From NCBI GenBank assembly GCA_025455765.1, contig JALOLX010000064.1:1-7046 (forward strand): 7,046 nt of DNA, read 5' to 3'. Both the position numbers and the translations under genes were made by a program. Below are positions 6,639 through 7,046 of the stretch, in pieces. The stretch's first letter is position 1; the number at the start of each line of letters is the position of its first letter. The notes under the pieces were generated by a model. The model saw only the letters and a program-made list of their open reading frames with translations. It was not told where the DNA came from and did no database searches. The stretch comes from Flavobacteriales bacterium (GTDB taxonomy: Bacteria; Bacteroidota; Bacteroidia; Flavobacteriales_F; PHOS-HE28).

Positions 6639-7046
6639 TCAGAAGGTAAGGGTGGTGGACCGGCCGCTTTCGATGGTGACCGTGCGTTCGATGGTGAGTT
6701 CGGTGTGGCTGGCGTTCTGGCTGCGGTAGATCACGCGGTACGTGCCCGGTTGCAGTCGGAACTGTGCATTGGTGACCGTAGGGTCCAGGTCGACCACATG
6801 GAGGAGCTCATCACCTTGGGCTTGCAACACCGCGCCAGGGCCGGGGCTCGGCGTGCTGATGTTCAACACGCCGTGCTTGGGGATGATGATGGGCGTGGTG
6901 ATGCCCTGATCCACCTTCACATCAGGGATCAATAGGCGGGGCAATGTCAACACCTCCAGGTCGTAGGTGCCCACCCGGTAGCGTTGTGTGGTACCCACCG
7001 GTTGTGCGTTCAGCGTGCTGGTCTGGTCGTTGCGCCGCACGATGCA
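6639..7046 (-). CDS. C-terminal part of a probable envelope protein with tandem PEGA-like beta repeats, N-terminus beyond window
   Basis: The frame is open from the window edge (7046) to TGA at 6641-6639, giving the last 135 residues of a longer protein. An internal GTG at 7040 could be read as a start, but the frame continues upstream of it, so the gene is taken as partial. Two similar beta-rich units are visible: RYRVGTYDLEVLTLP at 22-36 and FRLQPGTYRVIYRS at 96-109. Each 'GTY.(L/V)' turn is followed by a strand and then a threonine-rich strand (GITTPIIIP; SGRSTTLTF at the C-terminus). This looks like PEGA or carboxypeptidase-regulatory-like folds at the end of secreted or membrane-anchored Bacteroidota proteins; some von Willebrand A-domain proteins have similar tails, but no VWA residues lie in the window. 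It ends three bases before the transketolase start. Function is unassigned. Confidence 0.65.
   Translation of the reverse strand, partial: CIVRRNDQTSTLNAQPVGTTQRYRVGTYDLEVLTLPRLLIPDVKVDQGITTPIIIPKHGVLNISTPSPGPGAVLQAQGDELLHVVDLDPTVTNAQFRLQPGTYRVIYRSQNASHTELTIERTVTIESGRSTTLTF

Noticed and set aside
5946..6935. Long plus-strand open frame of about 330 codons opposite the transketolase and its upstream gene
   Set aside because: Its translation is rich in His, Val and Gly without family motifs, and it spans two well-supported minus-strand genes, so it is an antisense shadow.

Overview
The window reads as a contiguous piece of a high-GC member of the Bacteroidota, probably a flavobacterial lineage. 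The main evidence is a secreted M43-type metalloprotease that ends in a type IX secretion (T9SS) sorting domain, a feature restricted to this phylum. A transketolase split into separate subunits and a zinc-free anti-sigma-like membrane protein beside an ECF sigma factor fit the same assignment. Every gene I can support lies on the minus strand, so transcription runs from position 7046 towards position 1. Coding density is high and the only sizeable gap is about 175 bases (2740-2914).

In transcription order the layout is as follows. The 3' end of a secreted or envelope beta-sandwich protein is at 7046-6639. The C-terminal half of a split transketolase is at 6635-5679, and an ECF sigma factor at 5656-5090. 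A single-pass membrane protein, the likely anti-sigma factor, is at 5066-4608. A Spy/CpxP-like periplasmic protein follows at 4611-4129, and a class III PLP aminotransferase at 4105-2915. Gaps in this run are 3, 22, 23, -4 and 23 bases, so it is probably one transcription unit or tightly coupled sub-operons. After the gap comes a large secreted protease (2739 to beyond position 1), which probably has its own promoter.

The sigma, anti-sigma and Spy-like genes look like a cell-envelope stress module: a cytoplasmic sigma factor, an inner-membrane protein that could hold it, and a periplasmic helical protein that could act as chaperone or sensor. The flanking transketolase and aminotransferase are metabolic genes with no obvious mechanistic tie to it.

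The most unusual feature is in the protease. About 216 residues, including an apparent beta-sandwich domain, sit in frame between the zinc-binding motif and the Met-turn, two parts of the catalytic domain that are normally close together in M43 enzymes. I saw no RNA genes, insertion sequences, CRISPR arrays or convincing terminators.
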